Shown here: positions 41,974-51,335 of the stretch, one piece after another
Layout: each line of letters begins with the position of its first letter
How positions within the stretch are numbered: the stretch's first letter is position 1
NCBI GenBank assembly: GCA_965219305.1
Contig: OZ244725.1
Span: 3,534,001-3,598,000, forward strand
DNA from: DATHTS01 sp965219305
Lineage (GTDB): Bacteria > Acidobacteriota > Blastocatellia > Pyrinomonadales > Pyrinomonadaceae
DNA: 64,000 nt
Direction of reading: 5' to 3'
Translations under genes and position numbers: made by a program
The notes under the pieces: model-generated
The model's database searches: none
What the model saw: the letters and a program-made list of their open reading frames with translations, nothing else
Told to the model about the DNA's origin: nothing

Positions 41974-42725
41974 AAAAGATATTTTTACGTTGGTTCTTTA
42001 TGATTTTACTGCTTCTTGTGCCGATCATCGCACAAGCTCAGCAGAAATCTCCGATTCCGGCGGGTTCGCCCGAAACTATAAATTTAGGCGAAACGGTCAG
42101 CAGTTCAAAACCTCTGGAAATTATAGTTTTGCTGACTCTTTTGAGCTTTATTCCGGCGATTTTGGTTTCGATGACGTGTTTTACGCGCCTGATCGTCGTT
42201 TTTCACTTTTTGCGTCAGGCACTCGGCACACAGGAAACTCCGAATAATCAGATTTTACTCGGCTTAACACTTTTTATAACTTTTTTCGTGATGAGTCCGA
42301 CGCTCACGCAGGTTTACAACGAGGCTTATAAACCGATGTCGGACGGCGAAATTTCGCAGACCGAAGCAATTGAAAGAGCCATAATTCCGTTGCGCGGTTA
42401 TATGATGAAACACACGCGCGAACGCGATCTGGCTTTATTTCTGAGTTTGTCGAAAAGTCCGCGTCCGGCAACCGCCGACGATGTTCCGACGACCGCACTC
42501 GTTCCGGCTTTTATGATCTCGGAACTCAAAACCGCGTTTCAGATCGGTTTCGTTCTGTTTTTACCTTTTCTCGTAATTGATCTGGCGGTTTCCAGCGTTT
42601 TGCTCTCGATGGGAATGATGCAATTGCCGCCCGTCGTCGTTTCTACGCCTTTGAAAATACTGCTTTTCGTGATGGTTGATGGTTGGTATCTGATCGTCGG
42701 CTCGCTCGTTAAAAGCGTGATGTGA
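41970..42725 (+). CDS. fliP: FliP, flagellar export-gate membrane protein
   Basis: FliP forms the export-gate core with FliQ and FliR. The 251-residue product has a cleavable-type N-terminal signal (1-22) and four membrane segments. Motifs include MTCFTRLIVVFHFLRQALGTQ, PNNQILLGLTLFITFFVMSP and VLLSMGMMQLPPVVVSTPLK. ATG 41970 is chosen because AAGGAG lies 12 bases upstream; an in-frame ATG at 41943 would add nine residues before the signal. Confidence 0.96.
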   Translation: MKKIFLRWFFMILLLLVPIIAQAQQKSPIPAGSPETINLGETVSSSKPLEIIVLLTLLSFIPAILVSMTCFTRLIVVFHFLRQALGTQETPNNQILLGLTLFITFFVMSPTLTQVYNEAYKPMSDGEISQTEAIERAIIPLRGYMMKHTRERDLALFLSLSKSPRPATADDVPTTALVPAFMISELKTAFQIGFVLFLPFLVIDLAVSSVLLSMGMMQLPPVVVSTPLKILLFVMVDGWYLIVGSLVKSVM

Positions 42726-42735
42726 GAAATTTATT

Positions 42736-43005
42736 ATGAATGACGCTTTAGTTACATCGCTGATGCAGAACGCCATTTCGACTTTGATGTGGATCGTTGC
42801 GCCGATGTTGATCGTGGCGATCGTTGTCGGGATCGTTATCAGTTTGATTCAAACTTTAACTTCCATTCAAGATCAGACTTTTTCATTTGCGCCGCGCGTC
42901 GTCGCTATTTTTGCCGTTTTTTTAATCGCTTTTCCGTGGATTTTGCAGGTGATCCTGACGTTTACGTCATCTTTGTTCAGCGATTTTACGCCTTTTATCA
43001 AGTGA
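42736..43005 (+). CDS. fliQ: FliQ, flagellar export-gate membrane protein
   Basis: FliQ is the small two-helix subunit of the export gate. The 89-residue product has helices at about 16-38 and 53-77, with the family segment VGIVISLIQTLTSIQDQTFS followed by FAPRVVAIF. Size and order are canonical. It lies 10 bases after fliP and 30 bases before fliR. Confidence 0.95.
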   Translation: MNDALVTSLMQNAISTLMWIVAPMLIVAIVVGIVISLIQTLTSIQDQTFSFAPRVVAIFAVFLIAFPWILQVILTFTSSLFSDFTPFIK

Positions 43006-43035
43006 ATTAAACGTCTGTTTTGCGAGAGAAAATAA

Positions 43036-43812
43036 TTGGAAGACATAATCGTTCCATTACGCCCGTTTTTAATATTTCTGGTCGTGCTTTCGAGAGTCGG
43101 CGGATTAGTGACGTTCGCGCCGTTTTGGTCGCACAGAGCGGTAACGCCGAAGATAAGAATCGTTTTGGCGTTCGTTCTGGCAATCGGTTTAACGCCGGTT
43201 CTAATGCCGCAGATCGCCACGCCGCCGTCTGAAATCTCTGATTTAACTCTGATTTTGCTCGGCGAACTCGCCATCGGAATGGTTCTCGGATTTGTCGGGC
43301 GCGTCGTTTTCGGCGCATTTGAATTAGCCGCGCATCTCACCGCCGCGCAGATGGGATTTTCGCTCGCCGGAACGATTGATCCTTCGACGCAGGCGCAGAC
43401 GACCGCATTCGGCACAATCGCGCAAATGCTCGGTTTATTGGTTTTACTCGCCGCCGACGGTCATCACTGGTTTTTAGCCGCGACAATTAAAAGTTTTTCA
43501 AACACCGCGCCGGGCGGTTTTTCTTTTTCGCCGCAGATGCTCGACATTTTTCTGCGCCTTTCGGCAGATGCGCTTGTCGTCGGCGTAACGCTCGCCGCGC
43601 CCGCGATCATTGTTTTAATGACGGTCGAATTCGCACTCGAATTTTTCGGTCGCACCGCGCCGCAGTTTCAAGTTTTTATTCTCGGATTTCCGCTGAAAAT
43701 CGGCATCGGTTTCTGGCTGATCGGAGCGTCGCTCTATATTTTACCAAACGCTTTCCGCGATGTTAACGGCGGTATTTATCAAGGTTTGATCAAAGTTTTG
43801 GGAGCAATGTAG
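43036..43812 (+). CDS. fliR: FliR, flagellar export-gate membrane protein
   Basis: FliR completes the FliPQR gate. The 258-residue protein is strongly hydrophobic with five to six membrane segments. It shows the VLSRVGGLVTFAPFWSHRAV start, GELAIGMVLGFVGRVVFGAF, and IDPSTQAQTTAFG. The start is TTG 43036 (MEDIIVPLRPF); no ATG exists close by, so a rare start codon is likely. The flhB gene follows without a gap. Confidence 0.94.
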   Translation: MEDIIVPLRPFLIFLVVLSRVGGLVTFAPFWSHRAVTPKIRIVLAFVLAIGLTPVLMPQIATPPSEISDLTLILLGELAIGMVLGFVGRVVFGAFELAAHLTAAQMGFSLAGTIDPSTQAQTTAFGTIAQMLGLLVLLAADGHHWFLAATIKSFSNTAPGGFSFSPQMLDIFLRLSADALVVGVTLAAPAIIVLMTVEFALEFFGRTAPQFQVFILGFPLKIGIGFWLIGASLYILPNAFRDVNGGIYQGLIKVLGAM

Positions 43813-44868
43813 ATGTCACAGGAAAAAACCGAAAAAGCCACTCCCAAGAAACAGGAAGACGCGCGAAAAAAAGGACAGATCGCGCGCGGACCGGAATTGC
43901 CGACTGCGCTTTCTCTGCTCGGCGCGGTTCTTATGCTCAATTATCTGGGCAGCGGGATTTTTGAAAAATTCGGCGTTTACATACAAAAAACGGCGACAAT
44001 TATTGCTCAACCGAAAATTCTCAATGCGACCGATGTTCAGGGAATGTTTATCGAAGGCGGATCGGTTCTCGCCGTCGTCGCGCTGCCGGTTTCGCTGATT
44101 GCGATGACTGCCATCGTTGCCGGAAATTTCGCGCAGGGCGGTCTGACCTTGAGCGGCGAGGCGTTGATGCCGAAAGCCGACAAATTTAATCCGGCGAAAA
44201 ATATCAAGAAAATTTTCAGTCTTGACGCGCCGGTTAATTTAATAAAATCCGTTCTCAAATTAATTTTTATATTAACCGCCGCTTACGGGATTTTGATGCC
44301 GATGATGGAAACCGCGCCGATGCTGATTAACGCACCGATTCAGACGGTTGCCGTAAAACTCGGCGGAACTCTTTACGGTCTGGCTTTTCGCTGCGGCGTT
44401 CTTCTTTTCGCGCTTTCGCTCGCGGAATACGGCTACACTTTGTATAAACATTCAAAGTCTCTGAAAATGTCGAAACAGGAAATCCGCGACGAATATAAAC
44501 AGCAGGAAGGCGATCCGATGGTTAAAGGACAACGCCGCCGCGCCGCACGCGCTTTGACGCAGAGACGTTCGATAGCTGATGTCCCGACCGCTTCGGTCGT
44601 GGTTACGAATCCGACGCATTTTGCCGTCGCTCTGCGTTATGATCGCGACAAAGATGCCGCGCCGATCGTCGTCGCCAAAGGCGCGGATCACGTCGCCGCA
44701 AAAATTCGTGAACTGGCACGTCAAAATGATGTCCCGTTGTTTGAAAGTCCGCCGCTCGCCCGCGCACTTTTCAAAGCCGTCGAGCCGAATCAAACGATTC
44801 CGGCGGAATTTTTCGGCGCGGTCGCCGAGATTCTTGCCTTCGTTTTCCGGCAAAATGAAAATATATAG
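43813..44868 (+). CDS. flhB: FlhB, export-gate substrate-specificity switch protein
   Basis: FlhB switches export from hook to filament proteins. The 351-residue product starts with the usual QEKTEKATPKKQEDARKKGQ. It has four membrane segments and the cytoplasmic domain with the self-cleavage NPTH motif (N266-P267) in VVTNPTHFAVALRYD. The late VPLFESPPLARALFKAV segment is also conserved. It ends the fliL operon; flhA is not adjacent. Confidence 0.96.
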   Translation: MSQEKTEKATPKKQEDARKKGQIARGPELPTALSLLGAVLMLNYLGSGIFEKFGVYIQKTATIIAQPKILNATDVQGMFIEGGSVLAVVALPVSLIAMTAIVAGNFAQGGLTLSGEALMPKADKFNPAKNIKKIFSLDAPVNLIKSVLKLIFILTAAYGILMPMMETAPMLINAPIQTVAVKLGGTLYGLAFRCGVLLFALSLAEYGYTLYKHSKSLKMSKQEIRDEYKQQEGDPMVKGQRRRAARALTQRRSIADVPTASVVVTNPTHFAVALRYDRDKDAAPIVVAKGADHVAAKIRELARQNDVPLFESPPLARALFKAVEPNQTIPAEFFGAVAEILAFVFRQNENI

Positions 44869-45010
44869 AAATCAACTGCGGTGCTTTTCAACTAAAAGTT
44901 ATATTATAGATGTCGAATCTTACCGCGATTTGCAAAATTTACAGTCTCCCAAGAAAGAATAACTAAGGTAACTAAACTTTTTACACGAAAAATAGCATTA
45001 AATTACCGAT

Positions 45011-46120
45011 ATGTTTCCGAATGAAGAAAATTTTTACCGCATAATAGATTTCGTGCCGATCCCTCTTTTTGTCGCTGATGCCGAAGACCGTTATTTGTTT
45101 ATGAATCAAGCGGCGCGGGATTTTTTGGATTATCGTGACGATGATATTGAAGGGAAAAAGGTGTTGGATGTTTTTCGAATAGAAGATAACCCGGACAAAA
45201 TCACCGGAGAAGACAATTTCGAAAATTACGAGGAACGCTACGAACTCGAATTCGTTCGCCGCGACGGGGAAATGGTCAGCGGAGAAGTTATCTCGCGCAG
45301 TTTGCCGGAAGACCGCCGTCTGATTTCGATTTATGATATTACCGAGCGTAAGCGTGCCGAGCAATCTCTTCTGATTTCCGAAGACCGGCAGTGGCAGGCT
45401 CATAAATACGACGCGCTCGGAAAACTCGCCGGCGGTGTCGCTCACGATTTTAATAATTTTCTGGCTGTTATTCTTCTGCAAACCGATATGCTCAACTTAC
45501 AGCTTTCGGCGGAAAGTCCGCATCATCACCGCGTAAACGAAATTAAGGATGTAGTTAATAATGCGGCGGAAATAGTCCGAAAACTTCTCGCTTTCGGGCG
45601 CAAACAGGCGTTGCATCCGGTTTTGGTCAACTTAAATCAATCGGTCAGCGTTTTTTCGGAAAAACTTCCCGCTTTAATTGATGACAATATTATCGAAACG
45701 CGATTTGTATTGTATCCGCATCTCGGTTCGTGTCTGGTTGACCGCAAACAAATAAATAATATTTTAATCGAACTGGTTCGCAACGCCGCAGATGCGATGC
45801 CCGACGGCGGTGTGCTTGAGATTGAAACGAAAAATATAATTCTTGACAGCAACAGTATTCGTCATAAAGTTCAGCCGCCCGGCGCATACGTCCAAATATC
45901 AGTTACCGACATCGGCAGCGGAATGGATGAGGAAGTTTTAGAACACCTGTTCGAACCGTTTTATTCTACAAAACAAACCGACAAAAGCGCGGGTTTGGGA
46001 TTGGCGACCGTTTACGGAACGGTCAAACAGATGAAAGGATTTATCTGGGTCAAGAGCATAATAAATCAGGGAACCACTTTTACAATTCAATTTCCGAATA
46101 TCGAAAAAACATCCGCCTAA
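45011..46120 (+). CDS. PAS-domain sensor histidine kinase
   Basis: The 369-residue protein has no membrane segment. A PAS domain (1-115: RIIDFVPIPLFVADAEDRYL) is followed by an HDF-type histidine box with H145 (GGVAHDFNNFLA) and an ATPase domain (NAADAMPDGG, DIGSGMDEE, FEPFYSTK, SAGLGLATVYG). There is no receiver domain, so it needs a separate partner. Candidates include the NtrC-type regulator at 14301, which has no kinase beside it. It lies downstream of flhB on the same strand but 142 bases away. Confidence 0.88.
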   Translation: MFPNEENFYRIIDFVPIPLFVADAEDRYLFMNQAARDFLDYRDDDIEGKKVLDVFRIEDNPDKITGEDNFENYEERYELEFVRRDGEMVSGEVISRSLPEDRRLISIYDITERKRAEQSLLISEDRQWQAHKYDALGKLAGGVAHDFNNFLAVILLQTDMLNLQLSAESPHHHRVNEIKDVVNNAAEIVRKLLAFGRKQALHPVLVNLNQSVSVFSEKLPALIDDNIIETRFVLYPHLGSCLVDRKQINNILIELVRNAADAMPDGGVLEIETKNIILDSNSIRHKVQPPGAYVQISVTDIGSGMDEEVLEHLFEPFYSTKQTDKSAGLGLATVYGTVKQMKGFIWVKSIINQGTTFTIQFPNIEKTSA

Positions 46121-46169
46121 ACGAAAAGTGAATTATAAAAGTCTTCCCGAAAAAGCATAATCTGTCGGC

Positions 46170-46197
46170 AAAAAACTTTCTTGATAAATTTCAAGAA
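46170..46197 (-). terminator. Terminator of the HDOD gene
   Basis: On the minus strand TTCTTGA pairs with TCAAGAA (46191-46197 with 46178-46184) around a 6-base loop and is followed by AGTTTTTT. It includes the HDOD stop codon. Confidence 0.6.
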
Positions 46198-47069
46198 TAA
46201 GAGTAAATCGCTTCTTTGACTTTGCCTTCGGCTCGTTCCCAGATGATTTCCAAATCTTCTTCTGTAAGATTGAATTTTATAACGGATTCACAAGTTATAA
46301 ATGCTTCATTTTCCTCGCGCCGCAAACCGTAGGCTTTTATATTGGCGAGCATATCCGCCACTTTAACTATATGAGTTATTATCGCCGCCCGTTGTGCCAT
46401 CGAGGGATTATGATGAAATTCGATTGAATGACAAATGTCTTCGTGCAAATCCCAGTGACGTGCAACGATAGAACCGAGTTCAGCGTGGTCGTAACCGTAA
46501 TGCCGTCGTTCGCAGTCAAGCATTTTTTCTTCATCATTTTCGCCTTGCAAAAGCGGAAAACCTTCAAAATCATAACTTAAAAGCAGCATTTTGCCGATGT
46601 CGTGAAGCAGACCGCAGGTAAACGCTTCTTCCGTTCCTTTGAGATTCAAATGTTTGGCGATTTCGCGGCAGAGCATTCCGACGGCGAGAGAATGTTCCCA
46701 AATTTTTCGGGCTGTAAAAGAACTTCCGATTTGTTTGGCGAAAGTAGAAGAAGCCATTTCCATAAGCACGATTTCGTGCAAAATACCGTTTCCGATAATG
46801 GAAATCGCCGTCTGGATCGAAGTTACATTTCTTTCCAAACCGTAAATCGTCGAGTTGACGAGCCGCAGAATCCTCGTTACAAGCATCGGCTCGTATGTAA
46901 TTGCTTCAGTAATTTTTCGTGCCGGAGCGTTAATGTCGTTAAGCAAGCCGGAAATTCGCATAAGGTTATCCGGCGAAGGCGGCAAAGACGTTTTAACTAA
47001 TGTTTCAATATCAATTTTTGACACGGGTGCAAAACCCGACATCGTATCCGGCGATATTTGTAATTGCAT
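46191..47069 (-). CDS. HDOD-domain signalling protein
   Basis: HDOD proteins are non-catalytic or regulatory relatives of HD phosphohydrolases, common near chemotaxis and motility genes. In this 292-residue product the HDOD core covers about residues 25-230: LPPSPDNLMRISGLLNDINA, then VTRILRLVNSTIYGLE, and TCGLLHDIGKMLLLSYDF with an HD pair. The C-terminal part is helical. It has no membrane segment. It converges with the PAS kinase and is divergent from the hybrid kinase. Confidence 0.88.
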   Translation of the reverse strand: MQLQISPDTMSGFAPVSKIDIETLVKTSLPPSPDNLMRISGLLNDINAPARKITEAITYEPMLVTRILRLVNSTIYGLERNVTSIQTAISIIGNGILHEIVLMEMASSTFAKQIGSSFTARKIWEHSLAVGMLCREIAKHLNLKGTEEAFTCGLLHDIGKMLLLSYDFEGFPLLQGENDEEKMLDCERRHYGYDHAELGSIVARHWDLHEDICHSIEFHHNPSMAQRAAIITHIVKVADMLANIKAYGLRREENEAFITCESVIKFNLTEEDLEIIWERAEGKVKEAIYSYS

Positions 47070-47449
47070 AAATCTAATATAAATATCTAAAATAATTTTG
47101 GGAGTTCATATAATACTTTTTATCTTTTCGGCAATTTTTATAAAAACTTTAGCGTTTATTTAAAAAAAGTTATAAATTTTTTTTCTTTTTCAGTATTAAC
47201 AAAAGTTTCAAACGAATTTGAGATAGCAATTCGGGATAATCTATTCTATAATTCATACTGAATATGTTCTGATATTTTTAAATATCAATTTTTAAATATG
47301 TAGAATTTGATTAATTTTTAATCAAAAAAAGCGTAAATTTAGTGTTAGCCATAATCCCCCGCATAATTTTTACCCAATTTATACAACCGACAAATATCGA
47401 GCAGAGAGCGAGATATCAAATAGTAATCCGGCTTTTTTAGGAGTTTTAA
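47070..47449. other. AT-rich divergent intergenic region with two short inverted repeats
   Basis: This 380-base gap separates the divergent HDOD and hybrid-kinase genes and must contain both promoters. Two AT-only or AT-rich palindromes are visible: GATATTT/AAATATC (47271-47286) and TTGATTA/TAATCAA (47307-47325). AGGAG at 47439-47443 is the ribosome-binding site of the kinase. No sigma-28 or sigma-54 site and no small gene could be supported. Confidence 0.5.
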
Positions 47450-50400
47450 ATGGAATTTTCTGGAAATGATGAGTTTGTAAAAAAATCAGATATATCTGAT
47501 TTACGAACAAAATCAAATATCAAAAATGCAAGCGAAGATGCTTTGAGCGGTCGGCAGGCGAATTCGACGGAATCAGACAATCGGAATCTGCTGAAACAGA
47601 TATTTGATTTTTCCGATCTGTGCATTTTTATAAAAGATAAAAATAAAATTATTTATGCTAATCAGGCTTCCATACAGTTGCTCGGATATGATAAACCGGA
47701 GGAATTATACGGAGTCGAAATAAAAAACATACTGCCGCCTGAAGAATTCAGCAGAGTTGCCGAACAGCACAAAGCGTTATTGCGCGGAGATTTTCCTTCA
47801 TTGAACTATAAAATCAAAGCAAAACAGCGCGATGGTTTACTGATTGATACCGAGGCGACGGTTTCAACTCTCGACAATGCCGGAAAAACTTATATTATAA
47901 TTTCTCTCAGCAGACTTCCCGAACTTATAACGGAAAAGAAATCTCTTCCGGCGGCGGAATCTCAAGCGGCGAATTCCCTGCAAAAACCGGATAACGCGGT
48001 TTTCGTTGCCGATAATAATCAAAATATAACTTTTCTAAATAATGAAGCACAAATAACTTTCGGATATTCGGAAGAAAAATTGCTCGGTCAGCCGTTGAGC
48101 ATACTAATCACGGACAAACATCAGGCGGAATACCGCGCCGCGATAAGAAAAATAAATTCAAGCGGACAGCCGTTTGCCGCCGTTAACTTGAAACTGAACG
48201 GCTTGAAAAAAGATGGCGGCGAATTTCCGTCGGAAATAATTCTGACCGTTTGGAAAACGGACGAGCAATTAAATTATGGCTGCAAAATCAGCGACATCAG
48301 CGAAATCGTCCAAACCGAAAAAACGCGACAGACGGGCGAAAAAATCAGCCGTCAAATTATAGAAAAAAGTTCACTCTGTATTCTCGTTTTAAGTCCGGGC
48401 GGTGAACTGCTTTCGATGAATCGTTACGGGCTTTTCATAATGGAAATCGAGAATTTCGATTCGGTGGCGGGAATGAATTGGCTGGATTTTTGGAAAGGCG
48501 ACGATCTGGAATTGGCGCGAAACGCTCTGGAAGCGGCTCGCCGAGGCGAAAAGGGAAATTTTACCGCTTATTGTCCGACTATTAAGGGCGTTCCAAAATG
48601 GTGGGAAGTAACTGTTTCGCCTGTTCTCAATGCGGAAAACAAACTTGAACGAATCGTTATTATGTCCCGGGACGTTACCGAACAAATAATGATGGAAGAA
48701 ATACACGGCAGGCGCAATCGTGAAATAAAATTGCGGGCGGATATTAACGCCGCACTTGCTTTGAAAAAAAGAGCATTGCCGAAAATTCTTCAAACCTGCG
48801 CCGAATTGCTGTTGCAGAATCTCGATCTGGCGTTTGTAAATATTTGGACGATTGATTCAGAAACAGAGCAATTGAGTTTATGTGCCGATGCCGGATCGTA
48901 TAAACAAGTCGGTGATTCAGGAATTCAGCTTGAAATTGATAAAGCAGAAATTTACCGCATCGCAAGCAAACAGCAGATTTATATTTCTGACGATGCTCAA
49001 AAAGGTTCGGATATTTTTGATATTGAATGGGCAAAGCGAGAGGAGATAAAAGCATTTGCAGTTTACCCGTTGATTGTTGAAAACAATCTGATCGGAGTTA
49101 TCGCCGTTTTTTCGCGCTTGTCGTTTACGCCTGATAAACTTGAAATTTTGGCAAATTCAAAAGAAAAAATTACACAATCCATAGAGCATAAACGGGCGAA
49201 AAAGACGCTCGAAGAAAGTGAACGGCGTTATCAAATGCTCACCGAAGGTATTCTGCATCACGTTTGGACGGCAAAACCGGACGGCAAAGTTGATTATTTT
49301 AATTCCGTCGCGCTGAAGTATTTCGGACGCTCGGCGGAGCAGTTAATTAAAGAAGGCTGGCACAGCGTCGTTCATCCTGACGATATTCAATCCAGCATCG
49401 AACATTGGAAAAAATCTTTTGAAGCCGGTGAAAATTATGAAATGGAACTTCGTCTGAAAGCGGCGGACGGCAATTATTACTGGCATTTAGTGTTAGCGAC
49501 AGCCGGACGCGATGACGAAGGAAAAATCATTAAATGGTTCGGCACTTCGACAAATATCGAAGCTCACAAAATAGCCGATGCCGCACTCGGCAGAGTTCGC
49601 CTGCAACTCGAAGCGGCTCTCGACGCGGGTTTGATTGCAACCTGGACTTATGAAGTCGAAACCGAACGGGTTTACGCCGATAAAAATCTGGCACAACTTT
49701 TTTCCGTTTCATCCGAAAATGCCGATGGCGGAAATATCGAGTTTTACTTAAAAGCTATTCATCCCGAAGACCGTGAGAGAGTTTGGGCGGAAATAAGCGC
49801 ATCTTTAGCCAAAGAAAACGGCAGTCGTTTCGAATCGGAATATCGAATAGTTCAGCCGGACAATTCGGTGCGATGGGTAGTTGCCCGCGCTCGCGTCGAA
49901 CGCGACGCGACGGATGCGCCGATTCGTATGCCGGGCGCAATCGTTGATATTACCGAACGAAAGCAGGCGGAGAAAACTTTAGTAGAAAATGAAGAACGTC
50001 TGCTGCAGGCGCAGAAAATGGAAGCTATCGGCACTTTGACCGGCGGCGTAGCTCACGATTTTAACAATCTATTGACCGGGATTTTGGTCAATGCTGAAAT
50101 TTCCCTGAGAGGCATTTCACCGGAACACGCCGTTTATAACAATTTGGTCGAAATTCAAGAGACGGGCAATCGTGCGGCGGCATTAACGCGCCAACTTTTA
50201 GCTTTCGGTCGCCGTCAGAACCTTGAGCGTCGCGTCATTGACATAAACAAAACAATTGATGAAACCATCAATCTTCTCAAACGAATTATCGGAGTAAATG
50301 TAGAAATTTCAGCTAAATATAACGCCGGTTCAGCGACGGTTCTTGCCGACCGGGCGCAAATCGAGCAAGTCGTAATGAATCTGGCGGTCAACGCCCGCGA

Positions 50401-51145
50401 CGCAATGCCGCACGGTGGAAAGTTTCTTATTGAAACAAGCAGTATTGAAATGAACGGCAATCAAGATGCGCTGGTCGGAAAATATATACAAATTGAATTT
50501 AAAGACAACGGCGAAGGTATTGCCGAGGAAACCCGAAAGCATATTTTTGAGCCGTTTTTTACAACTAAGGAAGTAAATAAAGGCACCGGACTCGGACTTT
50601 CGATAGTTCACAAGATAATAAATCAACATAACGGCAGAATCAGCGTTGACAGCAAACCCGGAGCAGGTTCGACTTTCAAAATTCTACTGCCCGCTGTCGA
50701 AGAAAATATCGAATTACCGGTGAGAACTCAATCTCTGCCTTCTATTGTCGGCGGGACGGAAACCATTCTTTTTGCAGAAGACGAAGACTCGCTCAGAAAT
50801 GTCGCCGTGGATGTTATGGAATTGATGGGTTATACAGTTTTCGCGGCGAAAAACGGCAAAGAGGCGGTTAGAATATTCAAAGAAAATCAAGATCAAATAG
50901 ATTTATTGATATTTGATCTGATTATGCCGGAAATGGGAGGTTACGAAGCATCACAACGGATACGCGAAGTTAAGAAAAATATTCCTCTGATATTTCTGAC
51001 AGGTTACGATTCCGAATCGGTAATTAACCGTATTTCCGACGAAGAATCGGTAATTCTTCTAAAGCCATACAGCATCGAAGACCTCAGAAAAAAAGTACGC
51101 GAAACTCTGGATAAATCGAAAAAATCATTAACTGCACCGAAATAA
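47450..51145 (+). CDS. Hybrid histidine kinase with multiple PAS domains, GAF and receiver
   Basis: This 1231-residue soluble kinase has successive sensor modules: PAS (about 45-160), PAS (180-285), a PAS-like region (300-405), GAF (435-570), PAS (590-705) and PAS (715-835). The HDF-type histidine box has H869 (GGVAHDFNNLLTGI), followed by an ATPase domain (NARDAMPHGG, DNGEGI, TGLGLSIV) and a C-terminal receiver with D1156 (FDLIMPEMGG) and LLKPY. No membrane helix is seen. The receiver ends the protein, so signals must leave via an unlinked partner. Confidence 0.9.
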   Translation: MEFSGNDEFVKKSDISDLRTKSNIKNASEDALSGRQANSTESDNRNLLKQIFDFSDLCIFIKDKNKIIYANQASIQLLGYDKPEELYGVEIKNILPPEEFSRVAEQHKALLRGDFPSLNYKIKAKQRDGLLIDTEATVSTLDNAGKTYIIISLSRLPELITEKKSLPAAESQAANSLQKPDNAVFVADNNQNITFLNNEAQITFGYSEEKLLGQPLSILITDKHQAEYRAAIRKINSSGQPFAAVNLKLNGLKKDGGEFPSEIILTVWKTDEQLNYGCKISDISEIVQTEKTRQTGEKISRQIIEKSSLCILVLSPGGELLSMNRYGLFIMEIENFDSVAGMNWLDFWKGDDLELARNALEAARRGEKGNFTAYCPTIKGVPKWWEVTVSPVLNAENKLERIVIMSRDVTEQIMMEEIHGRRNREIKLRADINAALALKKRALPKILQTCAELLLQNLDLAFVNIWTIDSETEQLSLCADAGSYKQVGDSGIQLEIDKAEIYRIASKQQIYISDDAQKGSDIFDIEWAKREEIKAFAVYPLIVENNLIGVIAVFSRLSFTPDKLEILANSKEKITQSIEHKRAKKTLEESERRYQMLTEGILHHVWTAKPDGKVDYFNSVALKYFGRSAEQLIKEGWHSVVHPDDIQSSIEHWKKSFEAGENYEMELRLKAADGNYYWHLVLATAGRDDEGKIIKWFGTSTNIEAHKIADAALGRVRLQLEAALDAGLIATWTYEVETERVYADKNLAQLFSVSSENADGGNIEFYLKAIHPEDRERVWAEISASLAKENGSRFESEYRIVQPDNSVRWVVARARVERDATDAPIRMPGAIVDITERKQAEKTLVENEERLLQAQKMEAIGTLTGGVAHDFNNLLTGILVNAEISLRGISPEHAVYNNLVEIQETGNRAAALTRQLLAFGRRQNLERRVIDINKTIDETINLLKRIIGVNVEISAKYNAGSATVLADRAQIEQVVMNLAVNARDAMPHGGKFLIETSSIEMNGNQDALVGKYIQIEFKDNGEGIAEETRKHIFEPFFTTKEVNKGTGLGLSIVHKIINQHNGRISVDSKPGAGSTFKILLPAVEENIELPVRTQSLPSIVGGTETILFAEDEDSLRNVAVDVMELMGYTVFAAKNGKEAVRIFKENQDQIDLLIFDLIMPEMGGYEASQRIREVKKNIPLIFLTGYDSESVINRISDEESVILLKPYSIEDLRKKVRETLDKSKKSLTAPK

Positions 51146-51335
51146 AATACAAAAATCGAAAATTTATTACAGTTGCCGTTGCGGATTATTTCTTCGATTC
51201 TGAACATTTCGGCGATTCAAAATACTTCTTGTAAATTCGATTTCAATTAGGAAAAGATAATTTGTTTGCCTGTTCCGTATAGAATTTCGAGCGAAATTGT
51301 TTTTTTTAGATAACTCGCGTAATCTTTCATATTTT

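Noticed and set aside
41970..44868. fliPQR-flhB considered as a virulence type III secretion system
   Set aside because: The genes are embedded with fliL, fliN and fliO and a full flagellar set; no secretin or needle genes occur.
47307..47331. TTGATTA/TAATCAA followed by A run considered as a terminator
   Set aside because: The run is A on the plus strand and would precede the stem on the minus strand, and the region is between divergent genes.
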